Below are positions 25,114 through 33,347 of a stretch of DNA of 48,495 nucleotides, in pieces. The position numbers and the translations under genes are program-made. This DNA is from Longimicrobiaceae bacterium (GTDB taxonomy: Bacteria; Gemmatimonadota; Gemmatimonadetes; Longimicrobiales; Longimicrobiaceae), in NCBI GenBank assembly GCA_030146875.1, contig JASLAX010000094.1, forward strand, positions 1-48,495, read 5' to 3'. Below the pieces are notes generated by a model. The model did no database searches and was not told the origin of the DNA. It saw only the letters and a list, made by a program, of their open reading frames with translations. Numbering within the stretch: position 1 is the stretch's first letter; each line of letters opens with the position of its first letter.

Positions 25114-26259
25114 CTACTCCTGCTTCCGCCCCACCAGCTCCACTCGGCGGTTGCTCTCCTCCAGGAAGCGCTCCCGGGCGCACACGCTGCCGTCGCGGAC
25201 CATGTCCACGCCCTTGCTCAGCACGCGGACGATCTCCAGCGACCCCTTCTCCATCAGCACCACGTCGCCCCATTTCCCCTTCTCGAGCGTCCCTTTCTTC
25301 TCCAGCTTCAGGATCGTGGCCGTGTTCTTCGTGACCAGGGAGAGGACCAGCTCCAGCGGGAAGCCCTTCCGCACGCAGCGCTTCAGCTCCTCGTACAGCA
25401 CCCGCGGCGAGGAGATGGCCGCGTCGGACGAGGCGGTGATCAGCTCCGGGGGGGCGCCCGCGTCCAGCCACACGCGCAGCCACTCGGCCAGGTCCCGCTC
25501 CATCACGTCCAGGTCGCAGGGCGTGCCGTTCTTCGCCAGGGCGACGGCCTCGGCGAAGAGCTTCTCGTCGCGCTGCACGTGGGTGGGATAGAGCCAGCCG
25601 GGCTCCACGTTGTAGTCCTCCAGCACCCGGCGCAGGGGCTCGAGGCGCGACGGCCGGTCCCCCACGTGAACGTGCAGCAGCCCGCACTTCCGCGCCAGCA
25701 TGCCGCCCACGTGGGCGTCGGTGGCCACGCGCGCCAGCTCGTAGGGAGGCGGGTCCAGCCCGCGCAGGTCCGAGACGGCGATCTCGCCCGCGCCGATCAC
25801 CTCCTCCAGGTAGAGGATGTCGTCGCGAACGGTGCTCATGACCGAGGTGGGGGGGACGTTGTAGCCCCCGCTCCACATCCACGCGTTGAGCCCCTCCTCC
25901 TTCAGCGCCTTCACCTTGCCCAGGAGCCCCGCCATGGTCTTCATGGTGGTGTCCACCCCCAGCACGCCGACGACGGAGGTGATCCCCCAGCGCACGATCT
26001 CGCCGATGAAGAACTCGGGGGTCTGGGTGGAGAAGCCGTCCTCGCCGCTCCCCCCCAGCAGGTGCTGGTGCGGGTCGATGAAGCCGGGGACGACCAGGCA
26101 CCCGCTGGCGTCCACCGTCTCCACCTCGAGCCCGCATCCCTCCAGCGCGCGGCGGTCCACCTGCCCCACGCGGCCGATCTTGCCGTCCACCAGCACGATG
26201 GAGGCCTTCCCGAGCGGCTCGGGGGCGAAGACCTCGCCCCCGTGGATCAGCGTCAGCAC
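25114..26259 (-). CDS. Amidohydrolase similar to isoaspartyl dipeptidase IadA
   Basis: A 381-residue metal-dependent amidohydrolase that follows E. coli IadA closely: GFIDPHQHLLGGSGEDG (metal ligands H64 and H66), TPEFFIGEIVRWGITSVVGV, GLNAWMWSGGYNVP, His198 in HVHVGD, His227 in YPTHVQRD and catalytic Asp279 in ASSDAA. IadA splits beta-aspartyl dipeptides, the product of cyanophycinase, whose gene is in the same run. One difference stands out: the bridging carbamylated Lys162 of E. coli IadA appears replaced by Glu159 (GAGEIAVSD against GVKCAISD). GTG at 26259 has GGGGGAC upstream. Function as an isoaspartyl peptidase is probable, not certain. Confidence 0.82.
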   Translation of the reverse strand: MLTLIHGGEVFAPEPLGKASIVLVDGKIGRVGQVDRRALEGCGLEVETVDASGCLVVPGFIDPHQHLLGGSGEDGFSTQTPEFFIGEIVRWGITSVVGVLGVDTTMKTMAGLLGKVKALKEEGLNAWMWSGGYNVPPTSVMSTVRDDILYLEEVIGAGEIAVSDLRGLDPPPYELARVATDAHVGGMLARKCGLLHVHVGDRPSRLEPLRRVLEDYNVEPGWLYPTHVQRDEKLFAEAVALAKNGTPCDLDVMERDLAEWLRVWLDAGAPPELITASSDAAISSPRVLYEELKRCVRKGFPLELVLSLVTKNTATILKLEKKGTLEKGKWGDVVLMEKGSLEIVRVLSKGVDMVRDGSVCARERFLEESNRRVELVGRKQE

Positions 26260-26290
26260 GCCGGTCCCCCGCCGCTCCGCCCGCGTGCGC

Positions 26291-26875
26291 TCATCCGTGC
26301 CCCCGCACGCGGTCCGCGGCGAGCCCGGCCTGGCGGGTGGCCGCCTCCACCGCGCTGGCGGCGGCGCCCTGGGCGCGCGACAGCACCTCCGCCGCTCCGC
26401 CCACCAGGGTGCCGCTCCCGGTGCCCATGCGCTCCAGCACCGCGGCGACCCACGCGTAGTGCGTCTCCTCGTCGGCGGCGGCGCGGCGCAGGGCCCGCTC
26501 CACCTGTGGCGGGTGCGGGCGCCGCGCGTGCCGCTGGTACTTGTCGCGCACCTGCGCCTCGTTGGCCTTGAAGGCCAGCAGCACCGCGCGGTCACCCCCC
26601 ACGGCGCCGGCGGCCTGGATGGCCAGCTTGAATGCCCCGGTGGAGAGGTGCGGCCCGCGGACGGCCGTTCCGCCGTGGGCGCGCACCAGCTCCTCCAGGG
26701 TGTCCACGTGCCGCTCGTGGTCGTTCCGGAAGCGGCGCAGGGTGTCCCGGTACCCCCCGTCCTCCACCGCCTGGATGGCCAGGGTGTACGCGTGCAGCGC
26801 GTCGTGGTCGAGCTGGAGCAGGTCGTTCAGCTCCGCCACCAGCTCGGCGTCGCGGGGGGTCACGGGTTCCGCCAT
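26291..26875 (-). CDS. Ferritin-like-fold protein
   Basis: A 194-residue helical protein with the metal-site pattern of ferritin-like proteins: LLQLDHDALHAYTLAIQ, RNDHERHVDTLEEL, FKANEAQVRDKY and DEETHYAWV each put Glu and His on successive helices. A short Ala-rich tail with two helical stretches follows (150-194). It may bind a di-iron centre; DUF2383/YciF-type stress proteins are the nearest look-alikes. ATG at 26875 has a full AGGAGG. It lies 31 bp upstream of the amidohydrolase gene and may head that operon. Confidence 0.75.
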   Translation of the reverse strand: MAEPVTPRDAELVAELNDLLQLDHDALHAYTLAIQAVEDGGYRDTLRRFRNDHERHVDTLEELVRAHGGTAVRGPHLSTGAFKLAIQAAGAVGGDRAVLLAFKANEAQVRDKYQRHARRPHPPQVERALRRAAADEETHYAWVAAVLERMGTGSGTLVGGAAEVLSRAQGAAASAVEAATRQAGLAADRVRGHG

Positions 26876-26905
26876 CGGCTCCTCCTGAGGGTCCCTGAGT
26901 GCCCG

Positions 26906-27829
26906 TCAGCGCAGCGAGGCGCGGATCTGCTGCGCGCGCTGCAGGTGGGCCGCCACCGAGGCGCGCTGGGCCCGCAGGACCATGGCCAGCTCGCCGCTCG
27001 GGGCGGTCGCGGGGTCGGCCATCATGCGGTCCATCTGCTCCAGCGTGTAGCGGTGCATCGACACCTGGTGGTCCATGTACGCCCGGTCGAACGCCGCGCC
27101 GCTCAGCAGGGAGAGCGACTGCATGGAGCGCATGCCGCCCGCCATCACCGGCTGCGAGACGGGGTGCGCCATGAGCATGGCGTGCATGGGGCCCGGCGCG
27201 GGCAGCATCCCCGCTCCGCCGGTGCCGCCCGCCGGGTGCCCGGCGTGCTGGCCGTGCCCCTGCTGCTGCCCGGGCACGCGGTCGCCGGCGCTCACCGCCG
27301 GGGAGTGGCCGTTGCCGCCGGAGGCCACGGTGGCCTCGCGCCCGCTCATCCCGCCACCGGTCGCCTTGCCGCCCGCCACGCCGATCCCGGTGCGGTCCGC
27401 CACCACCGGGTCGTGGCTCTGCCCCGCGTGCCGCGTGCCCGACGCGGCCTGCGCGGTCGCGGCGCCGTTCCACGTCACGCCCTGGATCCGCAGCCCCGCC
27501 TCCATCCCCAGCCCGCGTCGGTCCATCATGGCCTCGCGGTCCTGCAGGGCGGTGGCGTGCTCCGCGATCATCATCTGCGCGAACTCGCGCACCCGCGGGT
27601 CCGACGCCCGGGCCACCGCCAGTCGCGCCTCGTCGACCTCGCCCATGTCCACCGCCGACGCGAACGCGTGCGCGTTGAAGTCGGCCGCGGCGCGCGCGCC
27701 GCCGGCCCCGGCGAAGCCGTAGGTGGCGTCCGCGTTCGCCGCGCCGCCCGATGCGCACGCCCCCAGCGCGAGCGCCGCCGCCGCGGCCACCATCGTTCGT
27801 CCCGTCCTCCGTGCCGTTCCGTGTCGCAT
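26906..27829 (-). CDS. DUF4142 lipoprotein
   Basis: A 307-residue exported protein. The lipobox is LGAC (Cys25). Residues about 45-115 and 235-305 form the DUF4142 ferritin-like helices (EFAQMMIAEHATAL; AYMDHQVSMHRYTLEQMD), split by a long Gly/His/Ala-rich insertion (about 120-230) with HAGQSHD and QGHGQHAGH that could bind metal. The ATG at 27829 has GGGGAGGG 2 nt upstream of ACC; earlier in-frame ATG has no signal peptide. Downstream is the cytoplasmic ferritin-like gene, 30 bp away. DUF4142 proteins are predicted periplasmic; function unknown. Confidence 0.8.
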   Translation of the reverse strand: MRHGTARRTGRTMVAAAAALALGACASGGAANADATYGFAGAGGARAAADFNAHAFASAVDMGEVDEARLAVARASDPRVREFAQMMIAEHATALQDREAMMDRRGLGMEAGLRIQGVTWNGAATAQAASGTRHAGQSHDPVVADRTGIGVAGGKATGGGMSGREATVASGGNGHSPAVSAGDRVPGQQQGHGQHAGHPAGGTGGAGMLPAPGPMHAMLMAHPVSQPVMAGGMRSMQSLSLLSGAAFDRAYMDHQVSMHRYTLEQMDRMMADPATAPSGELAMVLRAQRASVAAHLQRAQQIRASLR

Positions 27830-28228
27830 GGTCCCTCCCCGTGCTGCTGGCCCCTCTCGCGGGGCCGTTTCCGGCCTTCCCCCGTCCCGGGGGAGGCGCC
27901 GGAGTTGCAAGCCCGGCCACGCGCACGTAGCAGTTCGGCCGTCCCTCGCCCCGGTGCGTCATCCGTTCCCGTCCGGGGGCGCGGCGCGTGGACGCCGGCA
28001 CCGGCTCGCCCTCGCCCCCGACCCCCGCCCGGACGACAGGGGCCCGTCCCCGTTCCGGCCGGCACGGACGTGCGGAGGTGCGCCAGGCACCTGTCCGGCA
28101 ACGGTTTGGGCGGGGGTGCGGCAGGCGTTTCCACGCGGCGGTTTGACGCCCGGTACGCGCCCTGCTATCTCACGATCCATTCCCCACCGGCACCTGGCCG
28201 CGCGGGGGCCTCACCGAGCGGGAAGGCC
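27830..28228. other. Divergent intergenic region, DUF4142 lipoprotein / kinase
   Basis: No coding signal. It contains the RBS of the lipoprotein gene on one side and the kinase promoter at 28143-28171 on the other. Confidence 0.5.
28143..28171 (+). promoter_or_regulatory. Promoter for the kinase-TonB gene
   Basis: TTGACG (28143-28148, 5 of 6), 17-bp spacer, then TATCTC (28166-28171) preceded by TGC, an extended -10 element. The predicted leader is about 50 nt. The 19-bp segment 28151-28169 (CGGTACG-N3-CCTGCTATC) recurs upstream of the DUF3072 gene at 38650-38668. Confidence 0.55.
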
Positions 28229-29893
28229 ATGTCCGGGATCGAAGGGCTCCTCGCGGGGCGCGTGCTGGCGGAGCGCTACCACATCGAGCGGGTGATCGGC
28301 CGGGGCGGGATGGGCGCCGTGTACCGCGCCACCGACCAGCGGCTGGGCCGCGCCGTGGCGGTGAAGGTCATCATGCTCCCCAGCGGCGACGCGGAGTCGC
28401 GCGAGCGCCTGCGCCAACGCTTCGTGCGCGAGGCCCAGGCGGCGGCCCGCATCCACCACCCCAACGTGGTCACCGTCTACGACTTCGGCACCGACGCGGA
28501 GCTGGGGCTGGACTTCCTGGTGATGGAGCTGCTGGACGGCGAGGACCTGTCCGCCCGCGTCGGCCGCGCCGGGCCCATGCCTGCCCACGAGGCGCTGGAC
28601 CTGCTGGAGCAGGCGGCGCGCGGGCTGGCGGTGGGGCACCGCTCCGGGCTGGTGCACCGCGACGTGAAGCCGGGGAACCTGTTCCTGGGGAAGGGCGAGC
28701 ACGACGAGGAGACCCGCGTCCGTATCCTGGACTTCGGGATCGTGCAGGCGGCGCTGGACGAGCTGACGCTGACGCACCTGACGGTGGCGGGGCGCGGCCC
28801 GCTCTCCCCCGCCTACGCCTCCCCCGAGCAGCTCCGGGGCGAGAGCCGCCTGACGGCGGCCTCCGACGTCTTCTCCCTGGGCGCGGTGGGCATCTACGCG
28901 CTCACCGGGGCCCGGCCGTTCGCGGGCTCGGCGGAGGCGGGGCGGGTGGGGGAGGAGGTCGCCGCGGCGCTGGGGCGGCTGGAGGAGGTGCCGGGGGTGG
29001 AGCCGGAGGTGCGCGAGGTGCTGCGCCGCGCGCTCTCCCCCGATCCGACCACGCGCTACCCGGGCGCGGACGCGTTCCTGGACGCGCTGCGCGCCGCCCG
29101 CCGCGGCGAGGCCCCGCCGCCCCTCGCCGCGCGGGCGTCGCCGCCGCCCGTGGTCGCCGCTCCCATGCCGCTCCCGCCCACGCTGAGCTCGGACGTGGCG
29201 CCGATGGTGCCGCCGCCCGAGGACGTGACGGAGCCGTCGACGCACCGGCCGGCGGCGTACCGCGACGACCCGCTCCCGGCGCTGCGGAAGAGCCGGTGGG
29301 TGGCCCCCGCGCTCGCCGGGGCCGTCCTGCTGGCGGCGGCGGCCGTGGTGGCGCGCGAGATCGGGCCGTGGGCGCCCGGCTCCGGCGGCGCCGCCCCGGC
29401 GGCGGGGGACACGGCGCTGGCGGTGCTGGACACGCTGCGGGTGCAGCGCGCCCAGCGCGACAGCGCCCCCCGCGAGGAGCCGCGCGACACGGTGAACCTG
29501 GACTCGGTGCGGGTGGACACGGTGCGGCAGGACACCGCGCCCGCCCCCGCGCCCCTCCCGGAGCCGCCGGGCGACCGCGTCTACCGGCTGGAAGAGGTGG
29601 ACGTGCACCCGCAGCTCCGCAACGAGCGCGACGTGCGCAGGCAGCTCGCGCGCCGCTACCCGGGCTTCCTGCGCGACCAGGGGATCGCCGGCCAGGCGCT
29701 GATCCACTTCGTGGTGGACGAGGAGGGCCGCGTGGACGAAGGCTCCATCCGGGTGGGATACGCGACGCGGCCCGAGTTCGAGCAGGCGGCCATCGAGGTG
29801 GTGCAGCGGATGCGGTTCGAGCCGGCCCAGCTCGGCGGGCGCGCGGTGAAGGTGCGCGCGCAGATGCCGCTGGCCTGGAAGCCGAGCGACTAG
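28229..29893 (+). CDS. Serine/threonine protein kinase fused to a TonB C-terminal domain
   Basis: A 554-residue membrane protein. Residues about 15-285 are a Hanks-type kinase: IGRGGMGAVYRA (P-loop), AVKVIML (ATP lysine), HRDVKPGNLF near 144-153 and LDFGIVQ near 166-172. A Pro-rich linker follows, one membrane span near 357-377, a periplasmic linker, and a TonB C-terminal domain (about 455-550) with RYPGFLRDQGIAGQALIHFV, DEEGRVDEGSIRV and VQRMRFEPAQLGGRAVKV. TonB domains normally contact TonB-box receptors in the outer membrane, so this architecture could let an outer-surface contact control a cytoplasmic kinase. ATG at 28229 has GGGAAGG upstream. Confidence 0.92.
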   Translation: MSGIEGLLAGRVLAERYHIERVIGRGGMGAVYRATDQRLGRAVAVKVIMLPSGDAESRERLRQRFVREAQAAARIHHPNVVTVYDFGTDAELGLDFLVMELLDGEDLSARVGRAGPMPAHEALDLLEQAARGLAVGHRSGLVHRDVKPGNLFLGKGEHDEETRVRILDFGIVQAALDELTLTHLTVAGRGPLSPAYASPEQLRGESRLTAASDVFSLGAVGIYALTGARPFAGSAEAGRVGEEVAAALGRLEEVPGVEPEVREVLRRALSPDPTTRYPGADAFLDALRAARRGEAPPPLAARASPPPVVAAPMPLPPTLSSDVAPMVPPPEDVTEPSTHRPAAYRDDPLPALRKSRWVAPALAGAVLLAAAAVVAREIGPWAPGSGGAAPAAGDTALAVLDTLRVQRAQRDSAPREEPRDTVNLDSVRVDTVRQDTAPAPAPLPEPPGDRVYRLEEVDVHPQLRNERDVRRQLARRYPGFLRDQGIAGQALIHFVVDEEGRVDEGSIRVGYATRPEFEQAAIEVVQRMRFEPAQLGGRAVKVRAQMPLAWKPSD

Positions 29894-29924
29894 CTCCGCC
29901 GGTCGCCCCTGCGGGCCCACGACG

Positions 29925-29959
29925 GAGGGGGTGGACGGCGCGTGGCCGTCCACCCCCTC
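29925..29959. terminator. Bidirectional hairpin between kinase and META-domain genes
   Basis: Stem 29925-29939 with 29945-29959 (15 perfect pairs), loop GCGTG. It lies in the 101-bp gap between two convergent genes. Confidence 0.65.
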
Positions 29960-29994
29960 TTCCGCGTCCGCCTGCGCCGGGTGGCGGAGGGGCG

Positions 29995-30441
29995 TCAGTA
30001 CTCGCTGCGGAAGCGCAGCACGCCGCCGTCGCCGAAGCGCAGGCGGAGCGTGCGCCGGTCCACCTCGTACGACCGTGTCGTCTGGAGCGAGGCGAGGAAG
30101 GCCAGCGTCCGCGCGTCGGTGGAGACGGGGCCGGTGGTGGCGAGCGCCCACACGCGCATGCCGCGCGAGCTCAGGACCTCGTACTGCCCCCCGTAGTACT
30201 CGCCGCCCGCGCGGCCGCCCACGCGGCCCTCGGCGTCGAACGAGACGGTGTAGACCTCCCCGCCCGGGGCCACGACGCCGCCGTCCTCGGTGTCGATGGA
30301 CTCCAGGCGCCAGGTGCCGCTGCGCATCTCCAGCAGCGCCGCCTGCGAGGCGGCGCCGGTGGAGGAGAGGGCATCGGAGCACGCGCCCAGCAGGACGGTG
30401 AGCAGGGCCAGCAGGAACGGGACGACGGTGCGCCGGTGCAT
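29995..30441 (-). CDS. META-domain-like lipoprotein
   Basis: A 148-residue protein with a signal peptide and lipobox LGAC (Cys21). The mature part resembles the META/HslJ fold, a small beta-barrel: GTWRLESIDTEDG at about 42-54, VYTVSFDAEGRVGG, then QTTRSYEVDRRTLRLRFGDGGVLRF at the C-terminus. These proteins sit in the outer membrane or periplasm and have been linked to stress tolerance in a few species. GGAGAAG lies 2 nt before the ATG at 30441. Role here unknown. Confidence 0.75.
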   Translation of the reverse strand: MHRRTVVPFLLALLTVLLGACSDALSSTGAASQAALLEMRSGTWRLESIDTEDGGVVAPGGEVYTVSFDAEGRVGGRAGGEYYGGQYEVLSSRGMRVWALATTGPVSTDARTLAFLASLQTTRSYEVDRRTLRLRFGDGGVLRFRSEY

Positions 30442-30891
30442 CTCTTCTCCGGTACGGTTTCGAGCGTATGGGCGCGATACAAACGCGCGGACGGCCGGGC
30501 TCGTGACGCCCTTCCCCTTTCTACACGCAGCGTGCCGTCAAGAGCCCTCCGCGCCGGCTACCCACCCGCTCCGCCAGGCGCAGCAGCACGAATCCGCCCG
30601 CCACCACCGCGCCCATCACCGCCGCTCCGCGCGTCCGCCGCTTCCGCTCCGCGGCGGGGGACGCAGCGGCGCGCCGGACCCGACGGGTACGGCGGGCGCG
30701 CGGGGGATGCTTTCAACCATAGCCGCGGGAAACGGATAGCGCCATGTCGTCCGAGGGTGACGAGGAGGATCGGTCCATGGCAGGTCGCGGACGGAGCGGA
30801 CGATGCCCCGCCGAGCCGCCGCCGGCCCGCGGACGAATGCGCCGTCAGGGACCACGGGAACGTCCGCGGCTCCGGCCGGCGCATCCGACGT

Positions 30892-30951
30892 CGCCTGCGA
30901 ACGAATTCGCGGCTCGTGAAGGCACGAAGTCCGCCTGCGCGGACTGGGCTT
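30892..30951 (+). repeat. 60-bp dispersed repeat, copy A
   Basis: It matches the reverse complement of 39060-39119 with about three mismatches. The core includes GAATTCGCGGCTCG and AAGTCCGCCTGCGCGGACT, the latter partly self-complementary. Confidence 0.8.
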
Positions 30952-30977
30952 TCAGCTCGTGCCGCGACCGTCGTGCA

Positions 30978-31002
30978 CCCCTCTCCCCTTGTGGGAGAGG
31001 GG
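30978..31002. repeat. Dispersed hairpin CCCCTCTCCC/GGGAGAGGGG, copy 1
   Basis: A 10-bp stem (30978-30987 with 30993-31002), loop CTTGT. Related hairpins are at 34801-34824 and 34960-34983. It does not follow a gene stop closely, so a terminator role is unlikely here. Confidence 0.7.
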
Positions 31003-31120
31003 CCGGGGGTGAGGGGTGCACGCCGCCGACGCAGCCGGATTCCGCCGTCCGCCGGCACCCTCGACCGCCGCCGCGACGGAGCCGGGGAGAGGGGTGCCCG
31101 CGGTAGCCGGCGGAGCGCCC

Positions 31121-31561
31121 TCAGCCCCCCGCGCGCACCGCCATCATCGTTCCCAGCAGGGTGGCGACGTGGACCTCTCCGTCGCCGCTCCGCATCCAGG
31201 CGTCGCCGGTGACCACGGAGACGGTGCGGCCGGAGCGGACCACGCGGCCCACGGCGCGGAGCAGGTCGCCGCGGGCGGGGGCGAGCAGGTTCACCTTCAG
31301 CTCCACGCTCACCACCCCCGCGCCCGGCGCCATCCGCGTCAGAGCGGCGTAGCCGCAGGCGCTGTCCACCACCGCCGTCACGATCCCCGCGTGCAGAAAG
31401 CCGTGCTGCTGCGTCAGGTCCGCGCGGAAGGGCAGCGCGATCTCCACCTCTCCGTCCTCCACCCGCGCCAGGCGGGCGCCGATGGTCTCCATCACCCGCT
31501 GGCGGGCGAAGTCGGCGCGCACGCGCTCCGCGGCATCCTGCGTCGCGCCCTCCTCCGTCAT
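31121..31561 (-). CDS. PaaI-family hotdog-fold thioesterase
   Basis: A 146-residue acyl-CoA thioesterase-like protein. It shows the hotdog signature TQQHGFLHAGIVTAVVDSACGYAA at residues about 50-73, with the catalytic region H-x-G-x-x-x-x-x-x-D, and the strand pattern VVSVELKVNLLAPARGD. ATG at 31561 overlaps the cyclophilin gene stop in an ATGA, so the two are translationally coupled. The acyl substrate is unknown. Confidence 0.88.
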   Translation of the reverse strand: MTEEGATQDAAERVRADFARQRVMETIGARLARVEDGEVEIALPFRADLTQQHGFLHAGIVTAVVDSACGYAALTRMAPGAGVVSVELKVNLLAPARGDLLRAVGRVVRSGRTVSVVTGDAWMRSGDGEVHVATLLGTMMAVRAGG

Positions 31562-32154
31562 CGCCCCGCCTCGCGGTCGGCGCGGAACGGAACGCGGCGC
31601 CGGAGCCGCTCTCCGTTGGTGGGGAGCGCCTGCAGGCGGCGGACGACCTCCATCCCTTCGATCACCTTTCCGAAGGTGGCGTATCCCTGCCCCGCCGGCG
31701 TGTCGTCCTTCCAGTCCAGGATGGGCATCTCGCCCGTCACCACGAAGAACTCGGAGCGCGAGCCGACCGCGTCCTCGAACCGCGCCATGGAGATGCTCCC
31801 GTCCTCGTGCTTCAGCCCCGTCTGCTTGGTCGTCTCCAGCGGGACGGGCGGAAGGAGCTTCGTGGTGTCGCCGTACCAGATGCCGCCCTGCAGGAACCCC
31901 GCGGCCTCCTTCATGGGCCGCTCCTGCCGGGTGACGCGGTAGAACGACGCGCCGGCGTAGCGCCCCTCGTCCACGTAGCGCAGGAAGTTGGCCACGGTGC
32001 GGGGCGCCTCCTTCGCGTACAGCTCCACGCGGATGTCTCCCGCCGGGGTGCGCAGGACGACGACGGGGTTGTCGCGGTCGCGCTTGCCGCCGCACGCGCC
32101 CAGCAGCAGCAGGGCGGCGACGAGGGGGCGGAGGAGCAGGCTCGGTCGCGTCAC
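31558..32154 (-). CDS. Lipoprotein cyclophilin-type peptidyl-prolyl isomerase
   Basis: A 198-residue protein with a lipobox LGAC (Cys21) and a cyclophilin domain (about 30-175): DIRVELYAKEAPRTVANFLRYV, GASFYRVTRQ, ISMARF, SEFFVVTG and YATFGKVIEGMEVV. It lacks the tight consensus FHRVI/F-x-x-Q-G-G in exact form but has GFLQGGIW in the right place. It would assist folding of secreted proteins. GTG at 32154 is the first start that includes the signal peptide. Confidence 0.88.
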   Translation of the reverse strand: MTRPSLLLRPLVAALLLLGACGGKRDRDNPVVVLRTPAGDIRVELYAKEAPRTVANFLRYVDEGRYAGASFYRVTRQERPMKEAAGFLQGGIWYGDTTKLLPPVPLETTKQTGLKHEDGSISMARFEDAVGSRSEFFVVTGEMPILDWKDDTPAGQGYATFGKVIEGMEVVRRLQALPTNGERLRRRVPFRADREAGR

Positions 32155-32181
32155 GGGCTGGGAGGAGAGGGTGGGATGCGG

Positions 32182-32745
32182 CTACCGCGCCGCCGGACGG
32201 AGGGGCAGCGCGACCTCCGTGGTGCCCCAGCGCAGCGAGAGGAGGGCGGAGTCAGGCGTGGCGGCGGGGAACGAGTAGAGGAGCGACTCCACGTGCGCCG
32301 CCTGCGTGGGACGGACGCCGAGGCGCAGGGCGTCGTCTCCGGCGGGGTAGGGCACGTGGGGAACGTCCCACTTCCGCGAGAGGATCAGCGTCCACTCGGC
32401 CGGGCGCGGGATCGCCCACACGCTGGAGCGCCCCTTCGCCAGCGGCCTGCCGCCGAGCAGCACGTCGTCCGAGACCTCGATCGTGGTGGCTTCGTCCGCG
32501 CCGGGGCACCAGACGCTGTCCCACGGCACGATCCCGCCGAAGAGCTCTCGCCCGCGCGCGGCCGGACGGTTGTAGGCGACGGTGACGAGCAGGCCGCCCA
32601 GCCGCTGCTCCACGCGCGCGGGCTGGCTCTTCCGCCCCTCGCCGGACGGCACGCGCCCGGCCGCGGCCCCGACCAGGACGGCGATGAGCGGGAGCAGGAC
32701 GACGGGAAGGGCGACGAGCGGGAGGAGGGCGGGCCGGAGCTTCAT
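32182..32745 (-). CDS. DUF2911 protein
   Basis: A 187-residue protein with an N-terminal hydrophobic segment (residues 4-29, signal peptide or anchor) and the DUF2911 core: VTVAYNRPAARGRELFGGIVPW, WCPGADEATTIEVSDDVLLGGRPLAKG and WTLILSRKWD. Function of the family is unknown; it is common in Bacteroidota and Gemmatimonadota. ATG at 32745 overlaps the preceding gene's stop (ATGA). Member of the four-gene minus-strand operon 33347-31121. Confidence 0.85.
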   Translation of the reverse strand: MKLRPALLPLVALPVVLLPLIAVLVGAAAGRVPSGEGRKSQPARVEQRLGGLLVTVAYNRPAARGRELFGGIVPWDSVWCPGADEATTIEVSDDVLLGGRPLAKGRSSVWAIPRPAEWTLILSRKWDVPHVPYPAGDDALRLGVRPTQAAHVESLLYSFPAATPDSALLSLRWGTTEVALPLRPAAR

Positions 32746-33347
32746 CGCCGGGCTCCCGCCAGCGCCGCCGACAGGGCGGCGATGCAGGCCTCGCGCGCCG
32801 CCCACACGCGCCCGGGGTCGATGCCGCGCTCCGCCGCCCACGCGCGCACCGCCTCACGGTGCAGGGCCGGCTTCTCCGTCCCCAGGTCTCGCGGCCCCAT
32901 CGTCGTCTCCCGCAGCATGGGGCGCGGAGGAAGGCCGCTCCCGTGGGGGAACGTCAGGTCGGCGTCTCGCCCCCCACACCGCAGCCAGCAGTGCGCCTCC
33001 GGCACCGACGCCATGCCGTGCTCCGCCAGCGCCGCACCCACGCCGGGCACGCTCGCCTCCGTCATCTCGAACACGCCCACCAGGAGCTCCACGTCGTCGC
33101 GCCCCTGCTCGCGGGCCAGCGCGGCGAGCAGGCCCTGCTTCGTGGAGCAGGTGCCGCGGGCCTCCTCCAGCACCAGCGGAAGGTCGGACGGCCGCGAGAT
33201 CCGGCCGTACGGCAGGAGGTGGACGTGCGACGCGGCCCCGCGGAAGCGGCCGATCCCGAGCACCGCGAATCGGTTCGCCAGCGGCAGCGCAGGATCGAGC
33301 GCGAAGTCCGGAAGGGCCTCGGTGGGATCCGCCGTCGTCGTCCGCAT
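32742..33347 (-). CDS. Transglutaminase-like fold protein, function unknown
   Basis: A 201-residue cytoplasmic protein. I read a possible papain/transglutaminase triad: Cys67 in EEARGTCSTKQGLLAALA, His119 in PEAHCWLRCGG and Asp128 or Asp130 in RDADLTFP. The spacing and the ARGTCSTK...HCWL layout fit transglutaminase-like cysteine enzymes, but the similarity is faint. ATG at 33347 is preferred because the frame before it is low-complexity. It is translationally coupled to the DUF2911 gene. Confidence 0.6.
   Translation of the reverse strand: MRTTTADPTEALPDFALDPALPLANRFAVLGIGRFRGAASHVHLLPYGRISRPSDLPLVLEEARGTCSTKQGLLAALAREQGRDDVELLVGVFEMTEASVPGVGAALAEHGMASVPEAHCWLRCGGRDADLTFPHGSGLPPRPMLRETTMGPRDLGTEKPALHREAVRAWAAERGIDPGRVWAAREACIAALSAALAGARR

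Larger units (their letters stand above)
30442..31120. other. Long gap with a dispersed-repeat island
   Basis: No supported gene; open frames here are unlike proteins. The 3' part holds a 60-bp repeat (30892-30951) whose inverted copy lies at 39060-39119, then a 10-bp hairpin repeat at 30978-31002 of the CCCCTCTCCC / GGGAGAGGGG type. Confidence 0.6.

Noticed and set aside
25886..28228. Long plus-strand open frame leading into the kinase
   Set aside because: The part before 28229 is antisense to the amidohydrolase, ferritin-like and DUF4142 genes and has no protein features; the kinase has its own promoter, RBS and ATG.
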